Positions 14,612 through 24,060 of a stretch of 64,000 nt of DNA are shown one piece after another. Every line of letters starts with the position of its first letter. Position 1 is the stretch's first letter. The position numbers and the translations under genes were made by a program. Source of the stretch: Sulfuriferula sp. (lineage in GTDB: Bacteria > Pseudomonadota > Gammaproteobacteria > Burkholderiales > Sulfuriferulaceae); the NCBI GenBank assembly GCA_031291235.1, contig JARLJL010000009.1:1-64000 (forward strand). Reading direction: 5' to 3'. The notes beneath the pieces are model-generated. The model was not told where the DNA came from. It saw only the letters and a program-made list of their open reading frames with translations, and searched no databases.

Positions 14612-15775
14612 TTAACCCAATGCCTGGCGCATGAGCCAGGTTTTGACCGGGGTAAGCTGGTTGGTAAAATCCATGCCGATATTGCGCAACTTGGCCAACA
14701 TCGGATTCCTGCTGCGGAACAGATGATGCAAACTGTCGGTCACGGTCTGCATGGCAGCGATATCGGCCAGCCGTGCGCGCTCGTAGCGCCGCAACAAAGC
14801 TAGTTCGCCGCAGCCTGCGGCACCGCGTTGCAGCAATACGTTTGCCAGTTCACGCGCATCGCGCAGACCCAGATTCACGCCCTGCCCTGCCAGCGGATGC
14901 ACGCCGTGCGCCGCATCGCCGATCAGTGCCAAACCGGGTTTAACCAATGTCGATACGCGATTGATGCTTAACGGAAACGCTGCCGTCGTACCGAGCTGGC
15001 ACAATTTCCCCAGCGCATAACCGCCTGCGCGGCCAACTTCTTCAGCCAGTTGTTCCGGGCTTGCCGCCATCAGCGCTTTGGTATGCTCGGCATCGGTAGA
15101 CCACACCATGGAAATATGGTTATCCGGCAACGGTAGCCAGGCCAGCACACCATCCTCGCGGAACCACTGCCGGGCTATGCCGCGATGCGCCTGTTCGGTG
15201 ACAAAATTCGCCACCACGCCGGATTGCAGATAATCTTCACGCCGGCTTGCTATCCCTGCCTGCGCGCGCACCCAGGACTGCCTGCCGTCGGCTGCCACGA
15301 CCAGTTTGCTGTGCAATACCGTACCGTCGCCCAGCGCCAGCCGCGCGCCGAACGCCGACCATGCCAATTCGCTGCACGATGCGCCAGCATACAAGGTCAG
15401 ATTATCCTGATTTTGCAACGCTGCCCACAAACCGTGCTGGATGCGCCCGCTCTCCATAATCCACGCCAGTTGCGGCACACCGGCGCGATAGGCGTCGAAT
15501 TCCAGCTCGGCGCCGCTATCGCCGCGTATGCTCATGCCGTACACCGGACCGTTACGGCTTTGGTCCAGCGTTTGCCAGACGCCCAGGTTTTCCAGCAACG
15601 CCGCGCTGCCGGGGCTGATCGCATAAATCCGCGTATCCCAATCGTCTGTCGGCGGCTCGGGCGGATGCTGTTCGACCAGCGCGAGGTTCAATCCGCTATC
15701 ACGCAACGCGGCAGCAAATGCCGCCCCGACTATCCCGGCCCCGACGATTACTACATCATAGTTTTGCGTTGTCAT
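14612..15775 (-). CDS. UbiH/UbiF/VisC-family FAD-dependent hydroxylase
   Basis: A 387-residue flavoprotein monooxygenase of ubiquinone biosynthesis. It begins MTTQNYDVVIVGAGIVGAAF (FAD-binding GxGxxG), has the middle motif LVVAADGRQSWVR and the second FAD motif LALIGDAAHGVHPLAGQGVNLGL. The open frame reaches back to 16000, but the flavin fold begins at the ATG at 15775, which overlaps the stop of the preceding paralogue by four bases. The tandem with another family member behind pepP mirrors pepP-ubiH-ubiI of E. coli. Which ring position (C1, C5 or C6) it hydroxylates cannot be decided from sequence alone. Confidence 0.85.
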   Translation of the reverse strand: MTTQNYDVVIVGAGIVGAAFAAALRDSGLNLALVEQHPPEPPTDDWDTRIYAISPGSAALLENLGVWQTLDQSRNGPVYGMSIRGDSGAELEFDAYRAGVPQLAWIMESGRIQHGLWAALQNQDNLTLYAGASCSELAWSAFGARLALGDGTVLHSKLVVAADGRQSWVRAQAGIASRREDYLQSGVVANFVTEQAHRGIARQWFREDGVLAWLPLPDNHISMVWSTDAEHTKALMAASPEQLAEEVGRAGGYALGKLCQLGTTAAFPLSINRVSTLVKPGLALIGDAAHGVHPLAGQGVNLGLRDARELANVLLQRGAAGCGELALLRRYERARLADIAAMQTVTDSLHHLFRSRNPMLAKLRNIGMDFTNQLTPVKTWLMRQALG

Positions 15776-16920
15776 CCCCGTGCTCCAAATATCATGCGCC
15801 GTGCGACCATGTGTTTGGCCGGCGGCAACCATTGCAAGGCCATCAATCCCAGACTGCGCGTATGCTGCAATACCGGATTGGCATTGGAAAACAGCCGCAC
15901 CAGCAAATCCGTGAAAAAGATGCTCGCCGAGGTATCCAGCCGGCGACCGGCGCGATATTGCTGCAACATCTCCTGACTGCCCAGCGCTTCGCGCCCGCAA
16001 CCGCGCACCGATTCCGCCAGTTCCCAGGCATCGCGCAAGCCGAGATTAAAACCTTGCCCCGCAACCGGATGCAGTGTCTGCGCGGCATTGCCTATCATCA
16101 CCTGATGCGGCGCAACGACATCTCTGGCGTAACGCAGCACCAGCGGAAAGCTGGAACGCCCCGTTACCGACAGGAAACGCCCCACGCGATCGCCGAAATG
16201 CTGATGCAGCGCCGATAAAAACTCCGTCTCCGGCAACGCCAGCAATTCGCCGACGCGTTCCGGCGTCCCGGTCCACACCAGTGCAAAGCCATTGCCTTGC
16301 GGCAGCAATGCCACCGGCCCGTCGGCAGTAAATCGCTCGTAAGCGCAGCCGTTATGCGGCAACTCCGTCGTCACCGACGCCAGCAAAGCGTGCTGGCCGT
16401 ATTCGCGCACTATCCGTTCCGCACTGCCCGCGCCGCCATCGGCGACAACGGCCAGACGCGCGGTCAGCTGCTGCACCACGCCATCACGTTCAACCTGCAC
16501 TCGCGCATAGCCCGCCGTATGCGCAATCGCCGTCACCCTAGCCCCGGCGACCACTTCCACGGCTGTCGCCTGCAGCGCGCTGTGCAAGGCATGATCCAGT
16601 TCCGCATAATCCACCACGTAACCCAGCGCCGGCAAGCCTTCTTCCTCGGCCTGCATGCGGCTCATGCCCAGGCTGCCGCGTTGCGACACCTGGATATTGG
16701 TGATCGCGGTCACATCCTGCAATTGCGCCCAGATTCCCAGCCGCTCCAGTATCAAACGGCTGCCGTAGGATAATGCCAGCGTACGCTTATATGCAGCGCG
16801 GCTCAAATCGGTTCGCGCCTCCAGCACTTGTACCTGCCAGCCGCTGTCGGCCAGCGCCAGCGCCAGCGCAGTACCCGCCGGCCCGCCGCCGACGATGACG
16901 ATATCACTGTGTTCCCGCAT
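15772..16920 (-). CDS. ubiH: UbiH-type 2-polyprenyl-6-methoxyphenol hydroxylase family protein
   Basis: A 382-residue FAD-dependent monooxygenase. It shows MREHSDIVIVGGGPAGTALA at the N terminus, AVVADGGAGSAER in the middle and VMIGNAAQTLHPVAGQGFNL as the second FAD motif. The usual D of the GD motif is N here (IGNAAQTLHP), as is common in UbiH. The start at 16920 has AGGAGC seven bases upstream; the frame could extend to 16947 inside pepP, but the ribosome-binding site favours the shorter form. It follows pepP directly and overlaps the next paralogue. It acts with the other Ubi enzymes at the inner membrane to make ubiquinone. The exact assignment within the family is moderately sure. Confidence 0.82.
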   Translation of the reverse strand: MREHSDIVIVGGGPAGTALALALADSGWQVQVLEARTDLSRAAYKRTLALSYGSRLILERLGIWAQLQDVTAITNIQVSQRGSLGMSRMQAEEEGLPALGYVVDYAELDHALHSALQATAVEVVAGARVTAIAHTAGYARVQVERDGVVQQLTARLAVVADGGAGSAERIVREYGQHALLASVTTELPHNGCAYERFTADGPVALLPQGNGFALVWTGTPERVGELLALPETEFLSALHQHFGDRVGRFLSVTGRSSFPLVLRYARDVVAPHQVMIGNAAQTLHPVAGQGFNLGLRDAWELAESVRGCGREALGSQEMLQQYRAGRRLDTSASIFFTDLLVRLFSNANPVLQHTRSLGLMALQWLPPAKHMVARRMIFGARG

Positions 16921-16928
16921 ATTCGCTC

Positions 16929-18257
16929 CTAAAGTGCTCCGGGCCATTCGGATGCCTGCCGTTGCTGCATCAGCACCTCGATCTCCGCTACTGTTTTCGG
17001 CGCCGCTGCCGTCAGCACTTCGGCACCGCTTGCGGTCACCAGCACGTCGTCTTCTATGCGTATACCGATATTCCAGTACGCCTCCGGCACATTATCGGCC
17101 GGGCGTATGTAACAGCCGGGTTCTACCGTCAGCACCATGCCGGGCTGCAGACTACGCCATTCGTCATGCTGCTTGTAGTCGCCGACATCGTGTACGTCCA
17201 GCCCCAGCCAATGGCCGGTACGATGCATATAAAAACGGCGATAATCGCCGGATTCGATCACGCCGTCGACGCTGCCCTCGCACAGACCGAAATCGATCAT
17301 GCCTTGCACCAGCACGCGTACCGCCGCCTCGTGGGCACTATTCCAGTGCGCTTGCGGACTGACTGCGGCAATCGCCGCCAGCTGCGCTGCCAGCACCAGT
17401 TCGTAGACATCGCGCTGCGCGCCGGCAAACCGGCCGTTGACCGGAAAAGTACGGGTAATATCGGAAGCATAGCCGTCCAGCTCGCAACCGGCATCTATCA
17501 GCAGCAAATCGTCCGCATGCAGGCTCGCGTTATTGTCGACGTAATGCAATACGCAGGCGTTCGCGCCGCCTGCCACTATCGAGGTATAAGCGGGCGATTG
17601 CGCGCCATGACGACGGAATTCATGCAAGATCTCGGCCTCTACCTGATATTCGTAACCGCCCGGGCAAGTTGCCAGCATCGCGCGTCGATGGGCGCCGCAG
17701 GAAATCGCCGCAGCGCGGCGCATCAGATCCAGTTCGAAGTCATCCTTGATCAGACGCATGGCATCAACCGGCACGCGCACATCGCGTATCTCGGCAGGCG
17801 CCGCTACGCCGCTGCGCGCCTGCTCCCGCACGTTATTGAGCCAGCCCAGCATGCGGCTGTCCCAGACGCTGTCGGCGCCCACTGCATAATGCAGCGCAGG
17901 CTGATTCGCCATCAGTTTCGGCATGCGTTCGTCCAGCTCGGCAATGGTATAGGCTTCGTCGAAACCGAATGCTTCTGCGGCGGCTGTCGGCCCATAGCGA
18001 AAACCGTCCCAGATTTCGCGCTCCATATCTTTATCGCGGCAAAACAGTATCGCCTTGTTCGCGGCTGCCAGCAACACTATCACGGCTTCCGGTTCGGTAA
18101 ATCCACTCAGATAATAAAAATGGCTGTCGAAGCGGTAAGGGAAATGCGAATCGCGATTGCGCACCTGCTCCGGCGCCGTCGCCAGTACCGCGATGCCGCT
18201 GCCGAGCTGCTGCATCAGGCGTTCGCGGCGCTGTACAAAGGGGATGCAATCAATCAT
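16929..18257 (-). CDS. pepP: Xaa-Pro aminopeptidase
   Basis: A 442-residue M24B metallopeptidase. It has an N-terminal creatinase-like domain (residues about 1-170, MIDCIPFVQRRERLMQQLGS onward) and a C-terminal pita-bread domain. Metal ligands are visible in LLIDAGCELDGYASDITRTF (two Asp), YMHRTGHWLGLDVHDVG (His), MVLTVEPGCYI (Glu) and NIGIRIEDDVLV (Glu). It removes N-terminal residues ahead of proline. The frame extends to 18311, but the ATG at 18257 has GGAAGAG upstream and overlaps the preceding gene by eight bases. It is upstream of ubiH, an arrangement conserved in proteobacteria. Confidence 0.92.
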   Translation of the reverse strand: MIDCIPFVQRRERLMQQLGSGIAVLATAPEQVRNRDSHFPYRFDSHFYYLSGFTEPEAVIVLLAAANKAILFCRDKDMEREIWDGFRYGPTAAAEAFGFDEAYTIAELDERMPKLMANQPALHYAVGADSVWDSRMLGWLNNVREQARSGVAAPAEIRDVRVPVDAMRLIKDDFELDLMRRAAAISCGAHRRAMLATCPGGYEYQVEAEILHEFRRHGAQSPAYTSIVAGGANACVLHYVDNNASLHADDLLLIDAGCELDGYASDITRTFPVNGRFAGAQRDVYELVLAAQLAAIAAVSPQAHWNSAHEAAVRVLVQGMIDFGLCEGSVDGVIESGDYRRFYMHRTGHWLGLDVHDVGDYKQHDEWRSLQPGMVLTVEPGCYIRPADNVPEAYWNIGIRIEDDVLVTASGAEVLTAAAPKTVAEIEVLMQQRQASEWPGAL

Positions 18258-18693
18258 CGAACTCTTCCTCGTCTTCATCGTACTGGGAATCCAGCAACCC
18301 GGCCCAGGCATTTTCCAGATCGGGCAAACGATCCAGCAGGCATTGATGCAGGGCGATCACGCCTGCCGCAAACGCTGCATAATCGGCACCGCCGTCCACA
18401 TCCTGCGCTGAGCGCTCGAACTGCAGCAGCGCGTCTTTCAAACTATATGCCGAACCCAGCGCATTCTTCACCTGTTCGCGCGGATGTGGTATCCATGCCC
18501 GATCGGCGACCAGCGAGCGCAGTTTTTCACCCACTTCCAGCAGACGCTTGCGCATCCGCGCCGTCGCGCCCATGCGCGTCGATTTGACTTCGCCCCACAC
18601 CGCCAGCTCCATCAATGTCAGCCAGCGCTGCCGCAACTCGTCTACCAGAGCGGCATCTATCGTGACCGCCAGCCGTACCGCATGTGCATCCAT
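18250..18693 (-). CDS. Unknown conserved-looking protein upstream of pepP
   Basis: A 147-residue protein I do not recognise. It appears all-helical with several regular heptads (VDELRQRWLTLMELAVWGEV and MRKRLLEVGEKLRSLVADRA) and ends in a strongly acidic tail (DSQYDEDEEEFDD). It has no signal peptide or membrane segment. It occupies the place of the YgfB/UPF0149 gene in the E. coli ygfB-pepP-ubiH operon but does not look like YgfB. Its start overlaps the stop of murU by one base and its end overlaps pepP, so it is embedded in a tight operon and very likely real. Confidence 0.7.
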   Translation of the reverse strand: MDAHAVRLAVTIDAALVDELRQRWLTLMELAVWGEVKSTRMGATARMRKRLLEVGEKLRSLVADRAWIPHPREQVKNALGSAYSLKDALLQFERSAQDVDGGADYAAFAAGVIALHQCLLDRLPDLENAWAGLLDSQYDEDEEEFDD

Positions 18694-19385
18694 TAAACGC
18701 CGCCCCGCATATCGTCCAGCAACATTGCATCCAGCTCTTGCAAACGCACCGGCGTACCGATGTCGTACCAGCGCCCGGCATGATACTCCCCGCTCACTTG
18801 TCCGCGCTGCATGGCGCTGCGCAACAGCGGCGCCAGCTTGGCAGGCATCGTGCCGGGGATATCGGCAAACATGGCCGGATGGTAACAGCCTATACCGCTA
18901 AAAGTCAGACGCGACGATGCATCGCTCTGCACCAGTCCGTTATCCAGCCCGAAGTCGCCTTGCGGATTGTGCTCGGGATTATCCACCAGCACCAGATGCG
19001 CCAGCTGACCGGCGGCCAGTCCGCAGTTGCAGATATGCGTAAAATCGTAGTCTGTCCAGATATCGCCGTTCACCACCAGGAACGGTTCATCGCCCAGCAA
19101 CGGCAGCGCATGGGCGATACCGCCTGCGGTTTCCAGCGCCGTGATTTCATGCGAATAGGCGATTTCCACGCCGAAAGCGGCGCCATTGCCCAGATACGCT
19201 TCGATCTGGGCGCCCAGATACGCATGATTGATGACGACGCGCGTAAAACCCGCTGCCCCCAGACTTTGCATGAGCCAGACGATCAGCGGCTTGCCGCCCA
19301 CAACCAGCAACGGCTTGGGCGTATAGTCGGTGAGCGGGCGCATGCGCTCGCCGCGCCCGGCCGCCAATATCATGGCACTATTCAA
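18693..19385 (-). CDS. murU: N-acetylmuramate alpha-1-phosphate uridylyltransferase MurU
   Basis: A 230-residue nucleotidyltransferase. The glucose-1-phosphate thymidylyltransferase-type signature AMILAAGRGERMRPLTDYTP is at the N terminus, KPLLVVGGKPLIVWL follows, and the metal-binding FLVVNGDIWTDYDF is in the middle. MurU makes UDP-MurNAc from MurNAc-1-phosphate in the fosfomycin-bypass peptidoglycan recycling pathway. The assignment rests on the small size and on the AmgK-like kinase encoded directly upstream with a four-base overlap, the conserved amgK-murU pair. A generic sugar nucleotidyltransferase is the alternative. Confidence 0.88.
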   Translation of the reverse strand: MNSAMILAAGRGERMRPLTDYTPKPLLVVGGKPLIVWLMQSLGAAGFTRVVINHAYLGAQIEAYLGNGAAFGVEIAYSHEITALETAGGIAHALPLLGDEPFLVVNGDIWTDYDFTHICNCGLAAGQLAHLVLVDNPEHNPQGDFGLDNGLVQSDASSRLTFSGIGCYHPAMFADIPGTMPAKLAPLLRSAMQRGQVSGEYHAGRWYDIGTPVRLQELDAMLLDDMRGGV

Positions 19386-20377
19386 AATGTATACCCCGTC
19401 TCCGTCTGCGAACCATGCAGCTCGTCCAGCAACTGTAGCAAGGGGCCGAATTCGCGATAACGTCCAGCAGTGCGCCGCACATAATCCAGCACCAGCGGCA
19501 TGTTGCCAAGATAACTCTCTTTACCGTCGCGATGGTATAGCCGCGCAAATATGCCCAGTACCTTGAGATGCCGCTGCATGCCCATCCACTCGAAATCGCG
19601 ATAAAACTCGCCGAAATCGGCAGGCACCGGCAAATCGGCGCGGCGCGCCTTCTCCCAATAACGAATTACCCAGTCGAGTATCGTTTCTTCATCCCAGGCG
19701 ATATAAGCGTCCTTGAACAAGGATACCAGATCGTACGTAACCGGCCCGAAAACCGCATCCTGAAAATCCAGCACACCCGGATTAGGCTCGGTCACCATCA
19801 GGTTACGGCTATGATAATCGCGATGCACGAATACCCGTCCCTGCGCCAGATTATTATCCAGCAAATGCGTAAATACTGTCTGCAACCGTCTGGATTGCTC
19901 GTCGCTCAATGTTGCGCCCAGATGCTGCGCGATATACCAGTCGGGAAACAGCTGCAATTCACGCGACAGCAGTGCCGCATCGTACTCGGGCAGGACGCCA
20001 GGCTGACTGGCACGCTGAATTTGAATTAACGCATCTATCGCATCCATATATAATGGGTGGGCATTGACGGGATTGAGCGCGGAAAGATAAGTAGCGTCGC
20101 CCAGATCTGTGAGCAGCAGAAACCCCTGCGCCAGATCCTGTTGCAGCACACGCGGTACATTAACGTCGGCTGCGGCGAACAATTCCGCCACATGAATAAA
20201 AGGATGACAATCTTCATACTGCGGAGGCGCGTCCATCACGATATAATGGTCGCCATTGGGCAAGGTTGCACGAAAATAGCGCCGAAAGCTGGCATCCGCC
20301 GAGGCCGGTGTCAGCACTGGCGACGTACCGGGAAATAATGTAATTAACCAAGATTGGATAAGCTGTTGACGTTGCAT
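19382..20377 (-). CDS. amgK: N-acetylmuramate/N-acetylglucosamine kinase AmgK
   Basis: A 331-residue aminoglycoside-phosphotransferase-fold kinase. Visible motifs are SADASFRRYFRATLPNGDHY (nucleotide loop), VFVHRDYHSRNLMV (catalytic HxD-type loop, HRDYHSRN) and PGVLDFQDAVFGPVTYDLVS (metal-binding DFQD). AmgK phosphorylates the anomeric hydroxyl of MurNAc and GlcNAc, and its product is used by MurU encoded next. It is divergent from lptD with 66 bases between the starts, an arrangement common in proteobacteria. Confidence 0.9.
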   Translation of the reverse strand: MQRQQLIQSWLITLFPGTSPVLTPASADASFRRYFRATLPNGDHYIVMDAPPQYEDCHPFIHVAELFAAADVNVPRVLQQDLAQGFLLLTDLGDATYLSALNPVNAHPLYMDAIDALIQIQRASQPGVLPEYDAALLSRELQLFPDWYIAQHLGATLSDEQSRRLQTVFTHLLDNNLAQGRVFVHRDYHSRNLMVTEPNPGVLDFQDAVFGPVTYDLVSLFKDAYIAWDEETILDWVIRYWEKARRADLPVPADFGEFYRDFEWMGMQRHLKVLGIFARLYHRDGKESYLGNMPLVLDYVRRTAGRYREFGPLLQLLDELHGSQTETGYTF

Positions 20378-20443
20378 GACATTCCTAATAAACGACTGAA
20401 TTTAACCGATCCATTTTAGCACCATTCGTTAACTGCCCACACA

Positions 20444-22669
20444 ATGCCTAGACACCGCTTTACTCGACACCTTGCTGCCCCGCTGATGCTGCTCAGCGGC
20501 GTTGCCATGGGCGACGACATGATGCTGTTGCCAAGCACCGACCTCGCGCCGTTAACCAAATCGGAACAGGATTCGTCGGTATTTATCCGTGCCGATCAAA
20601 TGCACGGGATACAGGGACAACAGATCAATGCCAACGGCAATGTCGAATTAAGACGCAATACCGGCGTGGTCACCGCAGACCAGCTACACTATACCGAAGC
20701 TACCGACAAGCTGAAAGCCGAGGGCAATGTTTGCCTGAAACAGCAAGGCCTGACCCTGACCGGTCCGAAACTCGATTTCCAGATGAATTCGCAGATCGGC
20801 AGCATGGATCAACCGACATTCATGCTGAACAGTGCAGAAAGCAATACCCAGTTCAGCCGCCTCGGCCTCAATCCGCGCGGCGATGCTGCAGTACTCGATT
20901 TCGAAGGCGAAGATCAGTATCGACTGAAAAATGCCAGCTATACTACTTGCCCGGTCGGCGATAACGACTGGTATTTACGCGTCAAGGATCTGCAAATAGA
21001 CAACACGCGTCAGGTAGGCACAGCGCATAGCGCCGTCATCGAATTCAAGGGCACGCCCATCCTGTATACGCCGTGGATAGATTTCCCGCTGGATAACCGG
21101 CGCAAAAGCGGCCTGCTCGCACCCACTTTCGGCACCACCGGCAATAGCGGTGCGGAATTTTCCATACCCTGGTACTGGAATATCGCCCCCAACTACGACG
21201 CCACGTTCACGCCACGTTTCATGACCAAACGCGGCCTGCAAATGGGCGGCGAATTCCGCTATATGACGGACACCTATCGCGGCACTTTTAACGGCGAATT
21301 CCTGCCCGACAGCACGACCAACACCAATCGCTGGAGCGTTTTTACCAGACACGATCAAAGCTTTGCACCAGGCTGGACCGGATATCTCATATACCAGGGC
21401 GTATCCGACAACAACTACTTCCGCGAACTGTCCAACCAGATCAGCGCCACATCGCTGACCAACCTGGATCAGGAAGCCGCGCTGAGCTATCAGGCCGAAT
21501 GGTGGCAGGCAACTGCGCGGGTACAACAATTTCAGACCCTGCAAGACCCCTCAGCACCTGTCGTTCCGCCCTACAGCCGGCTGCCGCAATTCACCTGGCA
21601 AGCCGCGCGCAGCAGCGACTCTGGCGTAGACTTCAGCATGAAGACCGAATTGACGCGTTTCGTGCACCCTACCCTAGTCAACGGCACCCGCATCGTTGCC
21701 TATCCAAGCGTGAGCATGCCGCTACTCAACGATTTCGGCTTCATCACCCCGAAAATAGGCGTGCACAGTACCGAATATATGCTGGATTCAACCAGCACCA
21801 CGCCGTCGAGCAATGTGTCGCGCACCTTGCCTATCATGAGCCTGGATAGCGGCATGTATTTCGACCGCAACATCCATGTATTCGGCCACGACTATCAGCA
21901 AAGCCTGGAACCGCGGCTGTACTACGTCTACATTCCGTATCAGGATCAAAGCGCACTGCCCAATTTCGACAGCGCCGAGATGGACCTGAATTATGCGCAA
22001 CTCTTTACCGAAAACCGCTTTGTCGGCAATGACCGCATCAACGATGCCAACCAGCTTACCATGGCTATGACTTCACGCTTGCTCGATACCCAAAGCGGTC
22101 TGGAGCGATTGCGCATGACCGTCGGGCAACGCTTGTACTTTTCGCCGCAGCAAGTCACATTGCCCGGCGGCACGGTGACTAACAACACATCCAGCGACAT
22201 CCTCGCTTCGATAGGCGGGCAGATCAACGAAGCATGGCGCGCCGAAGCCGCCGTGCAATACAACACCCAGCTAAATCAGACCGTGCGCAACAGTTTTACT
22301 GCCAGCTATCGTCCTGCGCCCGGCAAGGTCATGAATTTCAGTTACCGCACCATCAACGGCGAAATCAATCAGATTGACTTCTCCAGCCAATGGCCGATTG
22401 CACCGCGCTGGTACGGTATGATGCGGTATAACTATTCCATCTTCGACAAACGTATTGTGGAAGGCCTGGCCGGACTGGAATACAACGGCGGATGCTGGGC
22501 CGCCCGCGGCGTGTTCCAGACCATCGCAACTGCCGCCAACACCACCAGCACTTCTTTCTTTATTCAACTGGAATTGAACGGCCTCGGGCGTTTAGGCTCT
22601 AATCCGCTTGATGTTCTTAAACTTAGCGTACCTGGATACACCAACTCCAATGAACTCAAAAATCCTTAA
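20444..22669 (+). CDS. lptD: LPS-assembly protein LptD
   Basis: A 741-residue outer-membrane protein. It has a signal peptide at the N terminus (MPRHRFTRHLAAPLMLLSGV), a periplasmic OstA/LptA-like jellyroll (about residues 45-180, containing GNVELRRNTGVVTADQLHY and the EGNVCLKQQG repeat), and a large C-terminal barrel that includes GTPILYTPWIDFPLDNRRKSG, the well-conserved LptD stretch. With LptE it places LPS in the outer leaflet. Cysteines that could form the inter-domain disulfides include the ones in NVCLK, YTTCPVG and GGCWAA. It leads the lptD-surA-pdxA-rsmA operon, a classic arrangement. Confidence 0.95.
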   Translation: MPRHRFTRHLAAPLMLLSGVAMGDDMMLLPSTDLAPLTKSEQDSSVFIRADQMHGIQGQQINANGNVELRRNTGVVTADQLHYTEATDKLKAEGNVCLKQQGLTLTGPKLDFQMNSQIGSMDQPTFMLNSAESNTQFSRLGLNPRGDAAVLDFEGEDQYRLKNASYTTCPVGDNDWYLRVKDLQIDNTRQVGTAHSAVIEFKGTPILYTPWIDFPLDNRRKSGLLAPTFGTTGNSGAEFSIPWYWNIAPNYDATFTPRFMTKRGLQMGGEFRYMTDTYRGTFNGEFLPDSTTNTNRWSVFTRHDQSFAPGWTGYLIYQGVSDNNYFRELSNQISATSLTNLDQEAALSYQAEWWQATARVQQFQTLQDPSAPVVPPYSRLPQFTWQAARSSDSGVDFSMKTELTRFVHPTLVNGTRIVAYPSVSMPLLNDFGFITPKIGVHSTEYMLDSTSTTPSSNVSRTLPIMSLDSGMYFDRNIHVFGHDYQQSLEPRLYYVYIPYQDQSALPNFDSAEMDLNYAQLFTENRFVGNDRINDANQLTMAMTSRLLDTQSGLERLRMTVGQRLYFSPQQVTLPGGTVTNNTSSDILASIGGQINEAWRAEAAVQYNTQLNQTVRNSFTASYRPAPGKVMNFSYRTINGEINQIDFSSQWPIAPRWYGMMRYNYSIFDKRIVEGLAGLEYNGGCWAARGVFQTIATAANTTSTSFFIQLELNGLGRLGSNPLDVLKLSVPGYTNSNELKNP

Positions 22670-23978
22670 ATCCTGTTTAATCTTATTCTCGCTATTACCC
22701 AATTTGCTGTTCGCAGCCGAAGACGCTGCCAGTCCGCCTACCGCCCCGGCAGCGCAAATTGTACCGCTGGACAGCATAGTGGCCGTGGTCAATGAAGACG
22801 TCATTACGCGCCATGATCTGGATGAGCGTTATGCGCGCGCCGTGAAGCAGCTGGAGAACCAGAAAACGCCATTGCCGCCGCGCGCCGTGCTGGAAAAGCA
22901 GATCCTCGAACGCATGATCAATGACCGCATCCAGTTGCAACTTGCCGCCCAGACCGGCATACGGGTCGACGATGCCATGCTGGATCGCGCAATTGACCGT
23001 ATTGCCTCGCAAAACCAGATGTCGCTGCCGCAATTTCGCGATGCAATCGCCAAGGAAGGCATCGCCTTCGACAAATTCCGCGAGGATATCCGCAACGAAA
23101 TCATTCTCAGCCGTTTACGCGAACGCGAAGTGGATAACAAGATTACTGTCACCGAAGCCGAAGTCGATGCCTATCTTGATGCGCAGGCAAAACAGGGTGC
23201 TGACGACGAATACAACACGGCCCACATTCTGATCCGTATCCCGGAAAACGCTACTACCGAACAAATTCAGGCCGCGCATGCCAAGGCGCAAAAAGCGCTG
23301 GATGCGATTCGTAGCGGCGCCGACTTTGCCCAGGTGTCGGCTACCTATTCGGATTCGCCCAATGCGCTGGAAGGCGGCGCAATGGGCTGGCGTCGCGGAT
23401 CGCAAATCCCGTCCCTGTTCTCCCAGGCCATCGCCACACTCAAGCCGGGTGAAACCAGCGACATACTGCGCAGCAACAATGGCTTTCATCTGCTCAAGCT
23501 GATCGACAAACGCGAACCGAACAAGTCCACTATCATCAACCAGACTCATGCTCGCCATATCCTCATCAAGACCAATGAAATCGTGTCGGAAAGCGACGCC
23601 AAAAATCGACTCGAGCAAATCCGCGAACGCATCGTCAACGGCACGGCAACATTTGAAGATATGGCGCGCCAATATTCCGACGATTCCAGTGCCAGCAAAG
23701 GCGGAGACCTGGGCTGGCTCTCCCCTGGCGAAACCGTACCCGAGTTCGAGCACGCCATGGATGCGCTGAAGCCGGGCGAAATCAGTCAGCCGATACATTC
23801 GCCGTTCGGCTATCATTTAATACAGGTATTGGAACGCCGCAGTCAGGATGTCACCAAGGAACGTCAGCGCACGCTTGCGCGCCAGGCCATCCGCGACCGC
23901 AAGATCGAAGAGGCGCAGGAAGAATGGCTGCGTCAACTCCGCGACAGCGCCTATGTTGAATACCGTAACGCAAATTGA
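22650..23978 (+). CDS. surA: Periplasmic peptidyl-prolyl isomerase/chaperone SurA
   Basis: A 442-residue chaperone for outer-membrane proteins. The signal peptide begins at the ATG at 22650 (MNSKILKSCLILFSLLPNLLFA), overlapping lptD by 20 bases; an ATG at 22608 is in frame but deeper in lptD. The SurA N-terminal domain (LDSIVAVVNEDVITRHDLDE) is followed by two parvulin domains, the first around YNTAHILIRIPENAT to GGAMGWRRGSQIP and the second around THARHILIKTNEIV to GGDLGWLSPGETV. A C-terminal helix completes the core. It probably helps fold LptD, its operon neighbour. Confidence 0.95.
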   Translation: MNSKILKSCLILFSLLPNLLFAAEDAASPPTAPAAQIVPLDSIVAVVNEDVITRHDLDERYARAVKQLENQKTPLPPRAVLEKQILERMINDRIQLQLAAQTGIRVDDAMLDRAIDRIASQNQMSLPQFRDAIAKEGIAFDKFREDIRNEIILSRLREREVDNKITVTEAEVDAYLDAQAKQGADDEYNTAHILIRIPENATTEQIQAAHAKAQKALDAIRSGADFAQVSATYSDSPNALEGGAMGWRRGSQIPSLFSQAIATLKPGETSDILRSNNGFHLLKLIDKREPNKSTIINQTHARHILIKTNEIVSESDAKNRLEQIRERIVNGTATFEDMARQYSDDSSASKGGDLGWLSPGETVPEFEHAMDALKPGEISQPIHSPFGYHLIQVLERRSQDVTKERQRTLARQAIRDRKIEEAQEEWLRQLRDSAYVEYRNAN

Positions 23979-24060
23979 CACACGGAATCGGGGGCTGTGT
24001 GCCTGCAGGCCGGACGTCAGTCCGTCCGCCGCTGCATCATCCACCTGAAACCGCACAGGG

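Noticed and set aside
15775-16000. N-terminal extension of the UbiF-like protein to 16000
   Set aside because: The extension is out-of-frame translation of the upstream ubiH coding region, while the FAD fold begins at 15775 with a four-base overlap.
16962-18587. Plus-strand open frame of 541 codons opposite pepP
   Set aside because: PepP shows all M24 metal ligands on the minus strand; the plus frame has a His/Arg/Gln-rich shadow composition and no motif.
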